DNA of 64,000 bases from Loktanella sp. (GTDB lineage: Bacteria > Pseudomonadota > Alphaproteobacteria > Rhodobacterales > Rhodobacteraceae), in NCBI GenBank assembly GCA_024686085.1, contig JAIBDT010000001.1, positions 164,402-228,401 on the forward strand. The letters run 5' to 3'. The position numbers and the translations under genes are program-made. Positions 1 through 8,937 of this stretch are shown here, piece by piece; within the stretch, counting starts at the first letter, position 1; each line of letters begins with the position of its first letter. Below the pieces are notes generated by a model. The model searched no databases. It worked only from the letters and a program-made list of their open reading frames with translations, and was not told the origin of the DNA.

Positions 1-1
1 G

Positions 2-346
2 AAAAAGCGCGTTTGCATCTTTGCGGCAGGAACAGGAAACCCTTATTTTACGACAGATACAGCCGCCACACTACGCGCTAATGAGATGGCTTGCGAGGCG
101 ATCTTCAAAGGCACCAAGGTTGATGGCATCTACGACAAAGATCCAAACAAGCACAGCGATGCAAAGCGTTACGACAACGTGACCTACGACGAAGTGCTGC
201 AAAAACACCTCGCAGTTATGGACGCGTCCGCGATCGCACTGGCCCGCGACAACAATTTGCCAATCATCGTCTTTAGCCTTGATGAACCCGGCGGCTTCCG
301 CGGAATTTTGGCCGGCGAGGGGACTTATACCAAGGTCCACGGCTAA
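2..346 (+). CDS. pyrH: UMP kinase, C-terminal part (5' end outside window)
   Basis: UMP kinase phosphorylates UMP to UDP in the cytoplasm, the first committed kinase step of pyrimidine nucleotide supply. The frame is open from base 2 and begins with residues [20 protein letters not shown], the typical glycine-rich UMP-binding stretch of bacterial PyrH, followed by [10 protein letters not shown] and a C-terminal GTYTKV ending. About 114 residues are visible, roughly the last half of a protein of about 240 residues. frr follows on the same strand after 249 bases, the usual pyrH-frr order. The start codon lies outside the window. Confidence 0.95.
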   Translation, partial: KKRVCIFAAGTGNPYFTTDTAATLRANEMACEAIFKGTKVDGIYDKDPNKHSDAKRYDNVTYDEVLQKHLAVMDASAIALARDNNLPIIVFSLDEPGGFRGILAGEGTYTKVHG

Positions 347-383
347 GCGACCTTTGAGAATTGCGACGACTGACGGCCACATG

Positions 384-400
384 ACACGATTGCGTCGTGT
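384..400 (+). other. Hairpin downstream of pyrH
   Basis: ACACGA and TCGTGT form a 6-bp stem around a 5-base loop, about 40 bases after the pyrH stop. The following sequence has only short T runs, so this is at best a weak terminator or an RNA processing site. The remaining pyrH-frr gap holds no coding frame I can support. Confidence 0.3.
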
Positions 401-595
401 GGCATCAGCTGTCTGTTTTGCAGGTTAGGCCGCGAAATACTGGGCAACAAGATTTTTAATTTGATGAATCTAATGTCACTTCCAATTTAACTTTGTCTTA
501 GCAATCCTTGGCTTAGGCGGATTCTCATGGCTATACATTCTCACTGTGCTGGCTTAGAAGTCATGTAAAGTGAAGAACTGCTGCTGAGGATGCGA

Positions 596-1159
596 ATGTC
601 AGACGATTTTATGCTCGATACCGATGATCTTGAACGCCGTATGGACGGTGCAATCGCCAATTTGCGCGTTGAATTTGCGTCATTGCGCACAGGCCGCGCC
701 TCTGGGTCGATGTTGGAACCTGTTATGGTTGACGCCTACGGGTCTATGACGCCAATCAACCAAGTCGGCACCGTAAACGTGCCAGAACCACGTATGGTCA
801 CGATCAATGTTTGGGACAAAGCGCTTGTGGGGCCCGTCGAAAAGGCGATCCGCAATTCGGGTTTGGGTATTAACCCGCAACTCAACGGTACGATCATCAT
901 GTTGCCAATCCCTGAACTCAACGAAGAACGCCGCCGCGAATTGACCAAGGTCGCAGGAGATTACGCAGAGCGGGCCCGCGTGTCTGTGCGTAACTTGCGC
1001 CGTGACGGAATGGATCAGATTAAAAAAGCGAAAGCTGACGGCCTCTCTGAGGACGATCAAAAATTCTGGGAATCTTCTGTTCAAGAAATCACCGACTTGC
1101 ACATCAAAAAAGTCGATGAGACGCTGGAGACTAAGCAAGCAGAGATTATGCAAGTCTGA
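596..1159 (+). CDS. frr: Ribosome recycling factor
   Basis: RRF works with EF-G to split post-termination ribosomes. The 187-residue product matches the usual family length of about 185 and shows the conserved patches LRTGRAS near residue 30, [14 protein letters not shown] and the long helical C-terminal half with [12 protein letters not shown]. An ATG at 590 exists two codons upstream, but GAGG at 586-589 abuts it directly and lies 6 bases from the ATG at 596, so 596 is chosen. The gene starts the run frr-uppS-cdsA-dxr-rseP, all on the plus strand with short gaps. Confidence 0.95.
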   Translation: MSDDFMLDTDDLERRMDGAIANLRVEFASLRTGRASGSMLEPVMVDAYGSMTPINQVGTVNVPEPRMVTINVWDKALVGPVEKAIRNSGLGINPQLNGTIIMLPIPELNEERRRELTKVAGDYAERARVSVRNLRRDGMDQIKKAKADGLSEDDQKFWESSVQEITDLHIKKVDETLETKQAEIMQV

Positions 1160-1179
1160 CCCAAAGGGAGGCCTGTTTT

Positions 1180-1908
1180 ATGGCCAAAGACACGACAGAC
1201 ACGCCGCAAGGTCCGCAACATGTGGCGATCATCATGGACGGCAATGGCCGTTGGGCGCAGCAGCGTGGACGTCCGCGCTTGTTCGGACATCATGCTGGTG
1301 CGCGCCGCGTCCGTGAAATAGTTGAATCGTGCCCTGATGTCGGTGTGAAGTATCTGACAATATTTGCCTTTTCGACTGAAAACTGGAAACGGACGCAGTC
1401 CGAAGTCGCGGGTCTGATGCGACTTTTCCGACGCTATATTGAACGCGAGGCAAAGGCATTGTTCCAAGACGGGGTGCGCGTGCGCTTTATCGGCGACCGC
1501 ATTAAGCTGGATTCAAAGCTCGTGACCCTAATGGACAACCTCGAACTTTACACAGCCGACAACGACAAGGTCCACCTCACCATCGCCCTTAACTACGGCA
1601 GCCGCGACGAGGTCACCCGCGCAGCCCAACGCCTTGCTGTCGAGATTGAGCAGGGGCGTTTGTCCCATAAGGACGTGGATGCAGAAACATTGTCGCGATT
1701 TCTTGACACGCGCTTCCTTCCAGACCCCGATCTAGTGATCCGCACCAGCGGCGAGGCGCGCATTTCGAATTTCCTACTTTGGCAATCTGCCTATGCAGAG
1801 TACGAATTTTTGGACACTCTGTGGCCAGACTTCACCGCAGAAGAGTTTGCCAAAGTCGTGGGCAGTTTCGGCAGTCGCGAACGCCGTTTTGGTGGGGCGA
1901 CGGTGTAA
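1180..1908 (+). CDS. uppS: Isoprenyl transferase (undecaprenyl diphosphate synthase)
   Basis: This cis-prenyltransferase extends farnesyl diphosphate with isopentenyl diphosphate to the C55 carrier used for peptidoglycan and other envelope polymers. The 242-residue protein carries HVAIIMDGNGRWA with the catalytic Asp at residue 20, FAFSTENWKR, and the C-terminal DPDLVIRTSGEARISNFLLW signature. It lies 20 bases after frr with GGGAGG just before the ATG, and 3 bases before cdsA. Length and motifs are normal for the family. Confidence 0.95.
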   Translation: MAKDTTDTPQGPQHVAIIMDGNGRWAQQRGRPRLFGHHAGARRVREIVESCPDVGVKYLTIFAFSTENWKRTQSEVAGLMRLFRRYIEREAKALFQDGVRVRFIGDRIKLDSKLVTLMDNLELYTADNDKVHLTIALNYGSRDEVTRAAQRLAVEIEQGRLSHKDVDAETLSRFLDTRFLPDPDLVIRTSGEARISNFLLWQSAYAEYEFLDTLWPDFTAEEFAKVVGSFGSRERRFGGATV

Positions 1909-1911
1909 AAC

Positions 1912-2709
1912 ATGGCAAATCCAATCAAACCGAATAATTGGGACGACCTGACAGTCCGCATCACCTCTAGCATCGCAATGGTTGCGATCGGCGCGGTGGG
2001 CGTCGTTGCTGGCGGCATATGGTTTCAGATGATGGTGGTCTTTGTCGCCGCCATAATGATCTGGGAGCTATGGAAAATGATTGCACCGCACCGCGATACC
2101 GCAGCGGCTTTGCTCGCGGCGGCGACAACGGCTATTCTTTCTGCGATGCTGACAGACGCGGGCTCACCTTGGTTCCTTTTCCTTGTCGTTCCGATTTCCG
2201 GCGCACTTGTCCTGAAAAAGCTGCGCTTCACGTTTTTGATGTATGCCTTGATGACACTGGTCGCGAGCTATGCCTTGGTCCAGTTTCGCGACGATTTTGG
2301 CGCACTTTGGATCATCTGGTTACTCTTGGTCGTTATCGCGTCTGATGTTTTAGGATACTTTGCAGGGCGGACATTTGGCGGCCCCAAATTCTGGCCCGCG
2401 ATCAGCCCTAAAAAGACCTGGAGCGGCACAGCCGCAGGCTGGATCGGGGCAGGGGGGATCGGCATGATCTTTGCAATCTCGACAGACGCAGGAATGATCC
2501 TTGTGCCGCTCTCCATGCTGCTAAGCTTTGCAGGACAAATGGGTGATATCGCGGAAAGCGCGATTAAGCGGCGGACGGGCATAAAAGATAGCTCAACACT
2601 CATTCCCGGTCATGGCGGCGTCTTGGATCGGTTTGATGCATTGTTAGGCGTGGCATTTGTCATGTTCATCGCAGTCAACATTATGAACCTGTCCGGAGTC
2701 GCTTTTTGA
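1912..2709 (+). CDS. cdsA: Phosphatidate cytidylyltransferase
   Basis: CdsA is a membrane enzyme that makes CDP-diacylglycerol from phosphatidate and CTP, the branch point for phospholipid synthesis. The 265-residue product is hydrophobic with several membrane segments and has the family signature near its end: SAIKRRTGIKDSS, then LIPGHGGVLDRFD. Its TGA overlaps the TTG start of dxr by four bases (TTGA), so the two are probably translationally coupled. Confidence 0.93.
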   Translation: MANPIKPNNWDDLTVRITSSIAMVAIGAVGVVAGGIWFQMMVVFVAAIMIWELWKMIAPHRDTAAALLAAATTAILSAMLTDAGSPWFLFLVVPISGALVLKKLRFTFLMYALMTLVASYALVQFRDDFGALWIIWLLLVVIASDVLGYFAGRTFGGPKFWPAISPKKTWSGTAAGWIGAGGIGMIFAISTDAGMILVPLSMLLSFAGQMGDIAESAIKRRTGIKDSSTLIPGHGGVLDRFDALLGVAFVMFIAVNIMNLSGVAF

Positions 2710-3875
2710 AGTCGGTTACGATTTTCGGAGCAACCGGATCGGTGGGGCAAAGCGCGGTTGATCTGATTGCGCGACACCCGGACGATTACGACGTCGTTGG
2801 GTTGACAGGCGGGCAAAATATCACCCAATTGGCGGCAGATGCTGTGCGCTTGAATGCCAAAGTTGCGGTCACATGCCACGCCCATCTTTTCAATGACTTA
2901 AATGACCTATTGGCTGGAACCGGTATCGAGGTGGCAGCTGGCGACGCGGCGATTGCAGAGCTTGCGAAACGCCCCGCTGACTGGACACTCTCGGCGATTA
3001 TCGGCGCAGCCGGTCTGGTCCCTGGATTGACCGCACTGGCGCAAGGAAAGACCCTTGCCTTGGCGAATAAAGAAAGCCTTGTAACCGCGGGTCCGTTGCT
3101 GATGGATACTGCGCGTCAACACGGCGCTACAATCCTGCCCGTTGACAGCGAACATTCGGCGGTTTTTCAGGCGCTCGTTGGTGAGGATATCGCGGCGGTT
3201 GAACGCGTGATTATTACAGCCTCGGGTGGCGCCTTTCGGGATTGGCCAATTGCTGATTTGGCAAACGCCAGCTTGGCAGAAGCATCCTCCCATCCCAATT
3301 GGGACATGGGACAACGGATCACAATCGATAGCGCTTCTATGTTCAACAAAGGAATGGAATTGATTGAAACCAAAGAGTTCTTTGGCATTAACCCCGCGAT
3401 GATCGAAGTATTGGTGCATCGCGAAAGCCTTGTGCATGCATTGGTCGGGTTCACGGATGGAGCCCTGATGGCACATGTGGGACCACCTGACATGCGGCAC
3501 GCGATTGGCTATGCATTGCATTGGCCTGATCGCGGAAACCTTCCAGTCGAACGGCTCGATCTCGCGAAAATCGGCAAGCTCAGCTTTGAAAACCCCGATC
3601 CTGTGCGGTTCCCAGCCCTGCAGATTGCCTCGGACGTGATGGAGATGGGGGGGCTCAGCGGTGCAGCCTTCAACGCCGCCAAAGAACGCGCGCTTGATCT
3701 GTTTATCGCGGGCCAAATCGGGTTTTTAGACATGGCTCGGATCGTTTCACGCGTAATTGACAAGATGTCGGCCAGCGATGGGCTGCAAAATGCCCAAATT
3801 AGCTTAGATAACATACTTGAAATAGATGCTTTGGCGCGAGTCCGCGCAGATGAAGCGATGAAAAACCTAGGATAG
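2706..3875 (+). CDS. dxr: 1-deoxy-D-xylulose 5-phosphate reductoisomerase
   Basis: Dxr makes 2-C-methyl-D-erythritol 4-phosphate with NADPH, the committed step of the non-mevalonate isoprenoid pathway; the next enzymes (IspD and IspF) are fused at 25866-26996. The 389-residue protein shows the N-terminal NADPH motif GATGSVGQSAVDLI, LANKESLVTAG, the metal-binding PVDSEHSA and the long signature ending in DSASMFNKGMELIE. The start is TTG at 2706, overlapping the cdsA stop. Length is normal. Confidence 0.96.
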   Translation: MKSVTIFGATGSVGQSAVDLIARHPDDYDVVGLTGGQNITQLAADAVRLNAKVAVTCHAHLFNDLNDLLAGTGIEVAAGDAAIAELAKRPADWTLSAIIGAAGLVPGLTALAQGKTLALANKESLVTAGPLLMDTARQHGATILPVDSEHSAVFQALVGEDIAAVERVIITASGGAFRDWPIADLANASLAEASSHPNWDMGQRITIDSASMFNKGMELIETKEFFGINPAMIEVLVHRESLVHALVGFTDGALMAHVGPPDMRHAIGYALHWPDRGNLPVERLDLAKIGKLSFENPDPVRFPALQIASDVMEMGGLSGAAFNAAKERALDLFIAGQIGFLDMARIVSRVIDKMSASDGLQNAQISLDNILEIDALARVRADEAMKNLG

Positions 3876-3879
3876 ACTT

Positions 3880-5205
3880 TTGGATTTTGCTCAAATTTTG
3901 TCGTCGTTCGGCGGCGGTGCCTTTACCATAATTGCCTTTGTGGTGGCCCTGTCCGTGATTGTGGCAATCCATGAATATGGCCATTATATTGTCGGGCGCT
4001 GGTGCGGTATCCATGCCGAAGTGTTCAGCCTTGGGTTTGGTCCTGTGCTCTATGCACGAACCGACAAGCGTGGGACGGTTTGGCAGGTCGCAGCACTGCC
4101 TTTCGGCGGCTACGTGCGGTTCTTGGGGGATGCCAATGCGGCAGGTGTTGGCGAAACAGGCGAGGTCAGCGAAGCAGATCAGCGCAGATCCATGGCCGGC
4201 GCGCCGCTTTGGGCGCGCGCCTTAACGGTTCTCGCTGGCCCAGTTTTCAACTTTATCCTCGCAATCGCGATTTTTGCAGGCGTTGCGATGAACGACGGGC
4301 GCTCGACTGATCCGCTGACCTACGAATCTGGCCGCGATTTACCGGCGCAATATATTTCCGAGTTGAAGGCAGGCGATCAACTGCTGCAGGTCGAGGGGCT
4401 TCCCTTTGGATCAGACGATCCGTTGATCGATAAACTGCCTTACAACGCGACGTTGACCTACGATATCGTGCGAGACGGCACAGCAATGGCCGTTAAGGGG
4501 CCATATCTGATGCCCGCTGCCGTATCAGGAATCAACCCGCGCTCTGCGGCTGACGACGCGGGCCTGAAAAAGAACGACGTGATCACCGCGATTGACGGCA
4601 CGCCGGTTGTCGCATTCGCGCAATTGATCGAAGCTGTTCAAGCGGCTGACGGCGCTGAACTCACTTTGGACATTTGGCGCGGCGGAGAAACCCAGCAAGT
4701 GACGCTTGCGCCGCGCCGCGTTGATATTCCGTTGCAAGAGGGCGGGTTTGAAACACGCTATCTCATCGGCGTAACCGGATCGGTATTCTTTGAAGAGTCG
4801 ACAACACGACTGGGCCTCGGTGAAAGCCTGTCAGGCGCGGTCAAACAGCTAAATTTCATTCTGAAATCCTCGGTTTCAGGGTTGTGGAATGTCATCACAG
4901 GGCAGATTTCGTCTTGCAACCTGTCAGGTCCGTTTGGAATCGCGCAGACAAGTGGCACGATGGCAGCGCAAGGCGCGACAAGTTTCGTTTGGTTCCTGGG
5001 AATGCTCTCGGCGGCGGTTGGCCTGTTAAACTTGTTCCCAGTGCCCGTCTTGGACGGCGGTCACCTTGTGTTCCATGCCTATGAGGCCGTGGTGGGGCGC
5101 AAACCGTCCGACCGCGCGTTTAACGTGCTCATGCTCATGGGACTATCACTGATCGGGGCGATGATGGTCTTTGCGTTGCTTAACGATTTGGTGTTTTGTC
5201 CCTAA
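3880..5205 (+). CDS. rseP: RseP-type site-2 intramembrane zinc protease
   Basis: Site-2 proteases cut transmembrane segments of anti-sigma factors and signal-peptide remnants. The 441-residue protein has the zinc-binding HEYGH in the first membrane helix (about residue 31), a PDZ domain around residues 200-280 with SAADDAGLKKNDVI, and the second catalytic motif PVPVLDGGHL near residue 390. The start is TTG at 3880, four bases after dxr. The dxr-rseP-bamA order is common in proteobacteria. The target anti-sigma factor is not in this window. Confidence 0.93.
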   Translation: MDFAQILSSFGGGAFTIIAFVVALSVIVAIHEYGHYIVGRWCGIHAEVFSLGFGPVLYARTDKRGTVWQVAALPFGGYVRFLGDANAAGVGETGEVSEADQRRSMAGAPLWARALTVLAGPVFNFILAIAIFAGVAMNDGRSTDPLTYESGRDLPAQYISELKAGDQLLQVEGLPFGSDDPLIDKLPYNATLTYDIVRDGTAMAVKGPYLMPAAVSGINPRSAADDAGLKKNDVITAIDGTPVVAFAQLIEAVQAADGAELTLDIWRGGETQQVTLAPRRVDIPLQEGGFETRYLIGVTGSVFFEESTTRLGLGESLSGAVKQLNFILKSSVSGLWNVITGQISSCNLSGPFGIAQTSGTMAAQGATSFVWFLGMLSAAVGLLNLFPVPVLDGGHLVFHAYEAVVGRKPSDRAFNVLMLMGLSLIGAMMVFALLNDLVFCP

Positions 5206-5278
5206 ATGTGACACAAGTGCGCCACATTTGCGCCACGATTGCAGCCTAGATTATTCCCATGCGATAGGAGTAATTGAG

Positions 5279-5404
5279 ATGCAAACATTGAACCAAGGCT
5301 ACAAGGGTCTGACCTTTTTGATGAGCCTGAACATTGATCGTCTTTTGATGATTGGTGCGATGGTTGCGGCACTTTACGTGGGCTCTTACCTCGCGTTGAT
5401 CTAA
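5279..5404 (+). CDS. 41-aa single-pass membrane protein
   Basis: A short frame starts at the ATG at 5279 with AGGAG at 5266-5270, 8 bases upstream. It encodes 41 residues: an amphipathic N-terminus (MQTLNQGYKGLTFLMSLNID) followed by one membrane helix of about 20 residues ending SYLALI. A strong factor-independent terminator follows 30 bases after the stop, and a 73-base gap separates it from rseP, so it may be its own transcription unit. Function is unknown. The good ribosome-binding site, hydrophobic design and terminator make it a likely real gene. Confidence 0.65.
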   Translation: MQTLNQGYKGLTFLMSLNIDRLLMIGAMVAALYVGSYLALI

Positions 5405-5433
5405 CGCAATTGACCAGGCCAGATAACAAGCAA

Positions 5434-5466
5434 AAACGCGCCCATTGTGGCGCGTTTGTTCGTTTT
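5434..5466 (+). terminator. Factor-independent terminator before bamA
   Basis: AAACGCGCC and GGCGCGTTT form a 9-bp stem around a 6-base loop, followed by a T-rich tail (GTTCGTTTT). It closes the rseP/41-aa unit and implies that bamA has its own promoter between 5467 and 5506. Confidence 0.85.
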
Positions 5467-5506
5467 GACATCGCGTGGCGAACCCGATAGTCCGTAGTGT
5501 AATGGG

Positions 5507-7843
5507 ATGTCAAAACAGGCGAAGAAAATGAACCGTGTTAATACGCGCGCAAAAGCGCAAACTTCGACAATCTTTCAACGGATGTTATTTGTTTTGTTTC
5601 TTGGTGTTAGCGCGCTTTATGCTATGCAAGCCAATGCCCAAAGTTTTGTCTTTAATACGGTGCAAATCGACGGCAACCAGCGCGTTGAAGACGGTACTAT
5701 CCTATCTTTTGCGGGAATCAGCCGTGGTGCTTCGGTTTCTACGGGCGAATTAAACGACGCAGCCCAGCGAATTCGTGAATCTGGTCTTTTTGAAAAAGTT
5801 GACGTTTCGACCAGCGGCAATACCCTGATTATCGCCGTGACAGAATGGCCAACGATCAACCAGATCAACATCGAAGGTAACACCAAACTGCGCGATGCAG
5901 AGTTGCTGGCCGTAGTGTCGTCTCAACCGCGCCGTGTCTACACACCGACGCAAGCGGAACGCGATACCGCCGCGATTTCCGAGGTCTACGCAACAAAAGG
6001 CCGTATCAACGCAATCGTGCGCCCGCGGATCATCAAACGCTCTGATAACCGCGTCGACCTTGTTTTCGAGGTTGTTGAGTCAGGCCTGACCGAGATCGAA
6101 CGGATCTCTTTTGTGGGTAACCGTACCTATTCCGAAGGGCGCCTGCGCCGCGTGCTTGAAACCAAGCAGGCAGGCATTCTGCGCTCTATCATTGGTCGCG
6201 ATACTTTTGTTGAAGACCGGATCGCCTTTGACCGACGCGCATTGACAGACTTCTATCAATCACGCGGCTACGTCGATTTCGAAGTTCAGAACGTTGACGT
6301 GGCTTTGACCCGCGAGCGTGATGCATACTTGGTGACTTTCAACGTTCAAGAGGGGCAGCAATTCACATTCGGCAATATCAGCGTAACCAGCGAAATTCCC
6401 GAGGCCGACGCAGATGTCTTCCGTGACGCGTTGACCTTGAAACCGGGCAAGATTTACTCGCCAGCCGTTTTGGAAACTGAAATCGCGCGTCTCGAGCGCC
6501 TTGCGCTTCAGCTTGGGATCAACTTTTTGTCCGTGGACCCACGTGTTAGCCGCAATGACCGTGACCTGTCGCTGGACATCGAATTTGGGTTGGTCCGTGG
6601 ACAGCGTATCTTTGTCGAGCGTATCGACATTGAAGGCAATAACACCACCCTCGACCGTATTGTGCGCAACCAGTTCAAGGTCGTTGAAGGTGATCCGTTC
6701 AATCCGCGTGAAATCCGCGAAAGCGCATCTCGCATTCGGGCTTTGGGCTTTTTTGGCGATGCAAAAGTTGATGCGCGTGAAGGGTCTTCCGCCAATCAGG
6801 TGATCATCGACGTAAACGTCGAAGAGCAAAACACAGGATCACTTTCCTTCGGTGCCAACTATAACTCTGACACAGGGTTTGGTTTGCTTGCGTCGTTCCG
6901 ACAAAGTAACTTTATGGGGCGCGGTCAGGCGGTCAGCATGCAACTTTCGACCGCCGAGACAAACCGCGTTTTCTCTTTCGGGTTTCAAGAGCCACAGGTT
7001 TTAGGGCGCGATTTGGCATTCGGATTGGAATTGGAATATCGTACAACCGACAACGAAAATGCGCTTTATGACACCGAAAGCTTCCGCTTCAAGCCGTCTT
7101 TGACATTCCCTGTCAGCGAGAACGGACGTTTGCAGGTGTTCTACGCCTTTGATTACACCGATATTACAGGCGTCGACGCTGCAGCCAGTTCGCTGATCAT
7201 TGCAGATGGCGCGGTCGGGGCGGTTGGGGCATCCTCCGTGGGATACCAATACAGCTTTGACACACGACGCACGGGGCTGAACCCGAACGCAGGTGTCGTG
7301 TTCCGCTTTGGTCAGGAATTCGGTGTCGGTGACGCTGAATACATCAAAACAACCGCTCTTGCGGCTGCAGAAACCAAGGTGCTGAACGAAGACGTCACTT
7401 TGCGTGCAACGATCGAAGGCGGCTATTTGGACTATTCCAAAGGGACCAGCCGGATTACTGACCGGTTCTTCCTTGGAAGCCGATTGATGCGCGGGTTTGA
7501 GGCGGGGGGCATCGGCCCACGTGACGCAGATTCTGACGATGCACTGGGCGGTAATGTCTATGCCGTGGCCCGTCTTGAGGCCGAGTTCCCGATTGGCTTG
7601 CCTAGTGAATATGGCATCAGCGGTGGTGCTTTCATCGACTACGGGTCTGTTTGGGATATTGGCCGCGACACAGGGTCTGCCAACGTGTTGTATAACGATT
7701 ATACACCACGCGCTGTTGCTGGCCTGTCGTTATTCTGGGCCACACCAATCGGTCCGTTGCGGTTCAACTTCACCGAAGCATTGGATGCACAGGAATTCGA
7801 TAATCCAAAAAGCTTTGACGTAACGGTTTCGACCAACTTCTAA
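5507..7843 (+). CDS. bamA: Outer membrane protein assembly factor BamA
   Basis: BamA is the Omp85 core that inserts beta-barrel proteins into the outer membrane. The 778-residue precursor has a signal peptide cut near ANAQS (about residue 45), periplasmic POTRA repeats up to about residue 430, and a C-terminal barrel with SDTGFGLLASFRQSNFMGRG and the loop-6 LMRGF motif, ending in a terminal Phe. Two ATGs are possible; 5507 lacks a Shine-Dalgarno sequence, and 5528 has only a weak AGGCGAAG. The ompH start overlaps its stop (TAATG). Confidence 0.95.
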   Translation: MSKQAKKMNRVNTRAKAQTSTIFQRMLFVLFLGVSALYAMQANAQSFVFNTVQIDGNQRVEDGTILSFAGISRGASVSTGELNDAAQRIRESGLFEKVDVSTSGNTLIIAVTEWPTINQINIEGNTKLRDAELLAVVSSQPRRVYTPTQAERDTAAISEVYATKGRINAIVRPRIIKRSDNRVDLVFEVVESGLTEIERISFVGNRTYSEGRLRRVLETKQAGILRSIIGRDTFVEDRIAFDRRALTDFYQSRGYVDFEVQNVDVALTRERDAYLVTFNVQEGQQFTFGNISVTSEIPEADADVFRDALTLKPGKIYSPAVLETEIARLERLALQLGINFLSVDPRVSRNDRDLSLDIEFGLVRGQRIFVERIDIEGNNTTLDRIVRNQFKVVEGDPFNPREIRESASRIRALGFFGDAKVDAREGSSANQVIIDVNVEEQNTGSLSFGANYNSDTGFGLLASFRQSNFMGRGQAVSMQLSTAETNRVFSFGFQEPQVLGRDLAFGLELEYRTTDNENALYDTESFRFKPSLTFPVSENGRLQVFYAFDYTDITGVDAAASSLIIADGAVGAVGASSVGYQYSFDTRRTGLNPNAGVVFRFGQEFGVGDAEYIKTTALAAAETKVLNEDVTLRATIEGGYLDYSKGTSRITDRFFLGSRLMRGFEAGGIGPRDADSDDALGGNVYAVARLEAEFPIGLPSEYGISGGAFIDYGSVWDIGRDTGSANVLYNDYTPRAVAGLSLFWATPIGPLRFNFTEALDAQEFDNPKSFDVTVSTNF

Positions 7844-8406
7844 TGCGGGTCATGCGCGCCGCATATCTCGCGGTTAGTTTCGCGATGCTGGCTGCACCAA
7901 GTCTGGCACAGCAGGCCCCAAACTTGGGCGTGCCCGTTTCCAATGTCGTCGTGATTGATACCGATGAGCTGTATCGGTCGACATTGTTTGGTAAAAGGTT
8001 GGCCGCTGATCTCGACAACCGGGCGCGCGCCTTACAGGCTGAAAACGAGCAGATCACAGCAGATCTGACCGCAGAAGAGAAAAGCCTGACAGAGCGCCGC
8101 GGGGCAATGGACCCAGCGGCATTTCGTGCAGAGGCTGCCGAGTTTGATACACGGGTTCAAGGCATCCGTCGCGCCAGAGATGCCGCCATTGCGGCATTCG
8201 AGGCTGATCGCGACAACGCACCCCGTCTGTTTTTGGAACAAGTTCGCACAACATTAGGCACATTGATGATTGAACGCGGCGCGGTGGCGATCCTCGATCA
8301 AAGGATCGTTTTTTTGTCCCTCAGCAGTATTGATATTACCAAAGAGGCAATCACGCGGATCAACGCAGACCTTGGCGACGGTACTGATACAGCGGCAGAT
8401 CAATAG
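7843..8406 (+). CDS. OmpH/Skp-family periplasmic chaperone
   Basis: Skp-like chaperones hold unfolded outer-membrane proteins on the way to BamA. The 187-residue product has a signal peptide cut after PSLAQ, then VVVIDTDELYRSTLFGKRL, which is the OmpH-family N-terminus, a charged coiled-coil middle (about residues 60-140) and a short C-terminal domain with AVAILDQRIVFLS. The ATG overlaps the bamA stop by one base, indicating coupling. Lengths and order match the bamA-skp-fabZ-lpxA arrangement, although no lpxD lies between ompH and fabZ. Confidence 0.88.
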   Translation: MRVMRAAYLAVSFAMLAAPSLAQQAPNLGVPVSNVVVIDTDELYRSTLFGKRLAADLDNRARALQAENEQITADLTAEEKSLTERRGAMDPAAFRAEAAEFDTRVQGIRRARDAAIAAFEADRDNAPRLFLEQVRTTLGTLMIERGAVAILDQRIVFLSLSSIDITKEAITRINADLGDGTDTAADQ

Positions 8407-8475
8407 CCTTTCCTTGCTGGTTGCAAATCCCTTTGGTATCAAGACAGCAAGTAGAATTAGATTGGACCTAACCCG

Positions 8476-8937
8476 ATGACCGAGACCCCAACAACCGCAG
8501 ATATCAAACTGATCCAAAAGATCATTCCGCATCGCTATCCATTTCTTTTGGTGGATAAAGTTCGCGATATTGACGGGATCAAGTCTGCGGTCGGGATCAA
8601 GAACGTCACAATGAATGAACCGCATTTTCAAGGTCACTTTCCCGGCAATCCGATCATGCCCGGCGTGACAATCGTCGAGGCCATGGCACAGACAGCCGCT
8701 GTGATGATCGGCACCAGCCTCGGGCTGACAGACGGCAACCTGAATGTCTATTTCATGGCTATTGATGGCTGCAAATTCCGGCGGATGGTTGTGCCAGGTG
8801 ATGTGCTTGAAATGCACCTCGAGACCACACGCGGCAAAGCGGGCGGCAAGGTTTGGAAATTCAAAGGGATTGCCATGGTCGAAGGCGAAATGGCAGCAGA
8901 GGCAGAGTTCACTGCCATGATGGACCTCAAAGCCTGA
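8476..8937 (+). CDS. fabZ: 3-hydroxyacyl-ACP dehydratase FabZ
   Basis: FabZ dehydrates beta-hydroxyacyl-ACP in type II fatty acid synthesis. The 153-residue protein shows [13 protein letters not shown] and [20 protein letters not shown], which carries the catalytic His (GHFPG) and Glu. A 69-base gap separates it from ompH. Its TGA overlaps the lpxA ATG by one base (TGATG). Placement with lpxA is logical because both compete for the same 3-hydroxyacyl-ACP pool. Confidence 0.96.
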   Translation: MTETPTTADIKLIQKIIPHRYPFLLVDKVRDIDGIKSAVGIKNVTMNEPHFQGHFPGNPIMPGVTIVEAMAQTAAVMIGTSLGLTDGNLNVYFMAIDGCKFRRMVVPGDVLEMHLETTRGKAGGKVWKFKGIAMVEGEMAAEAEFTAMMDLKA

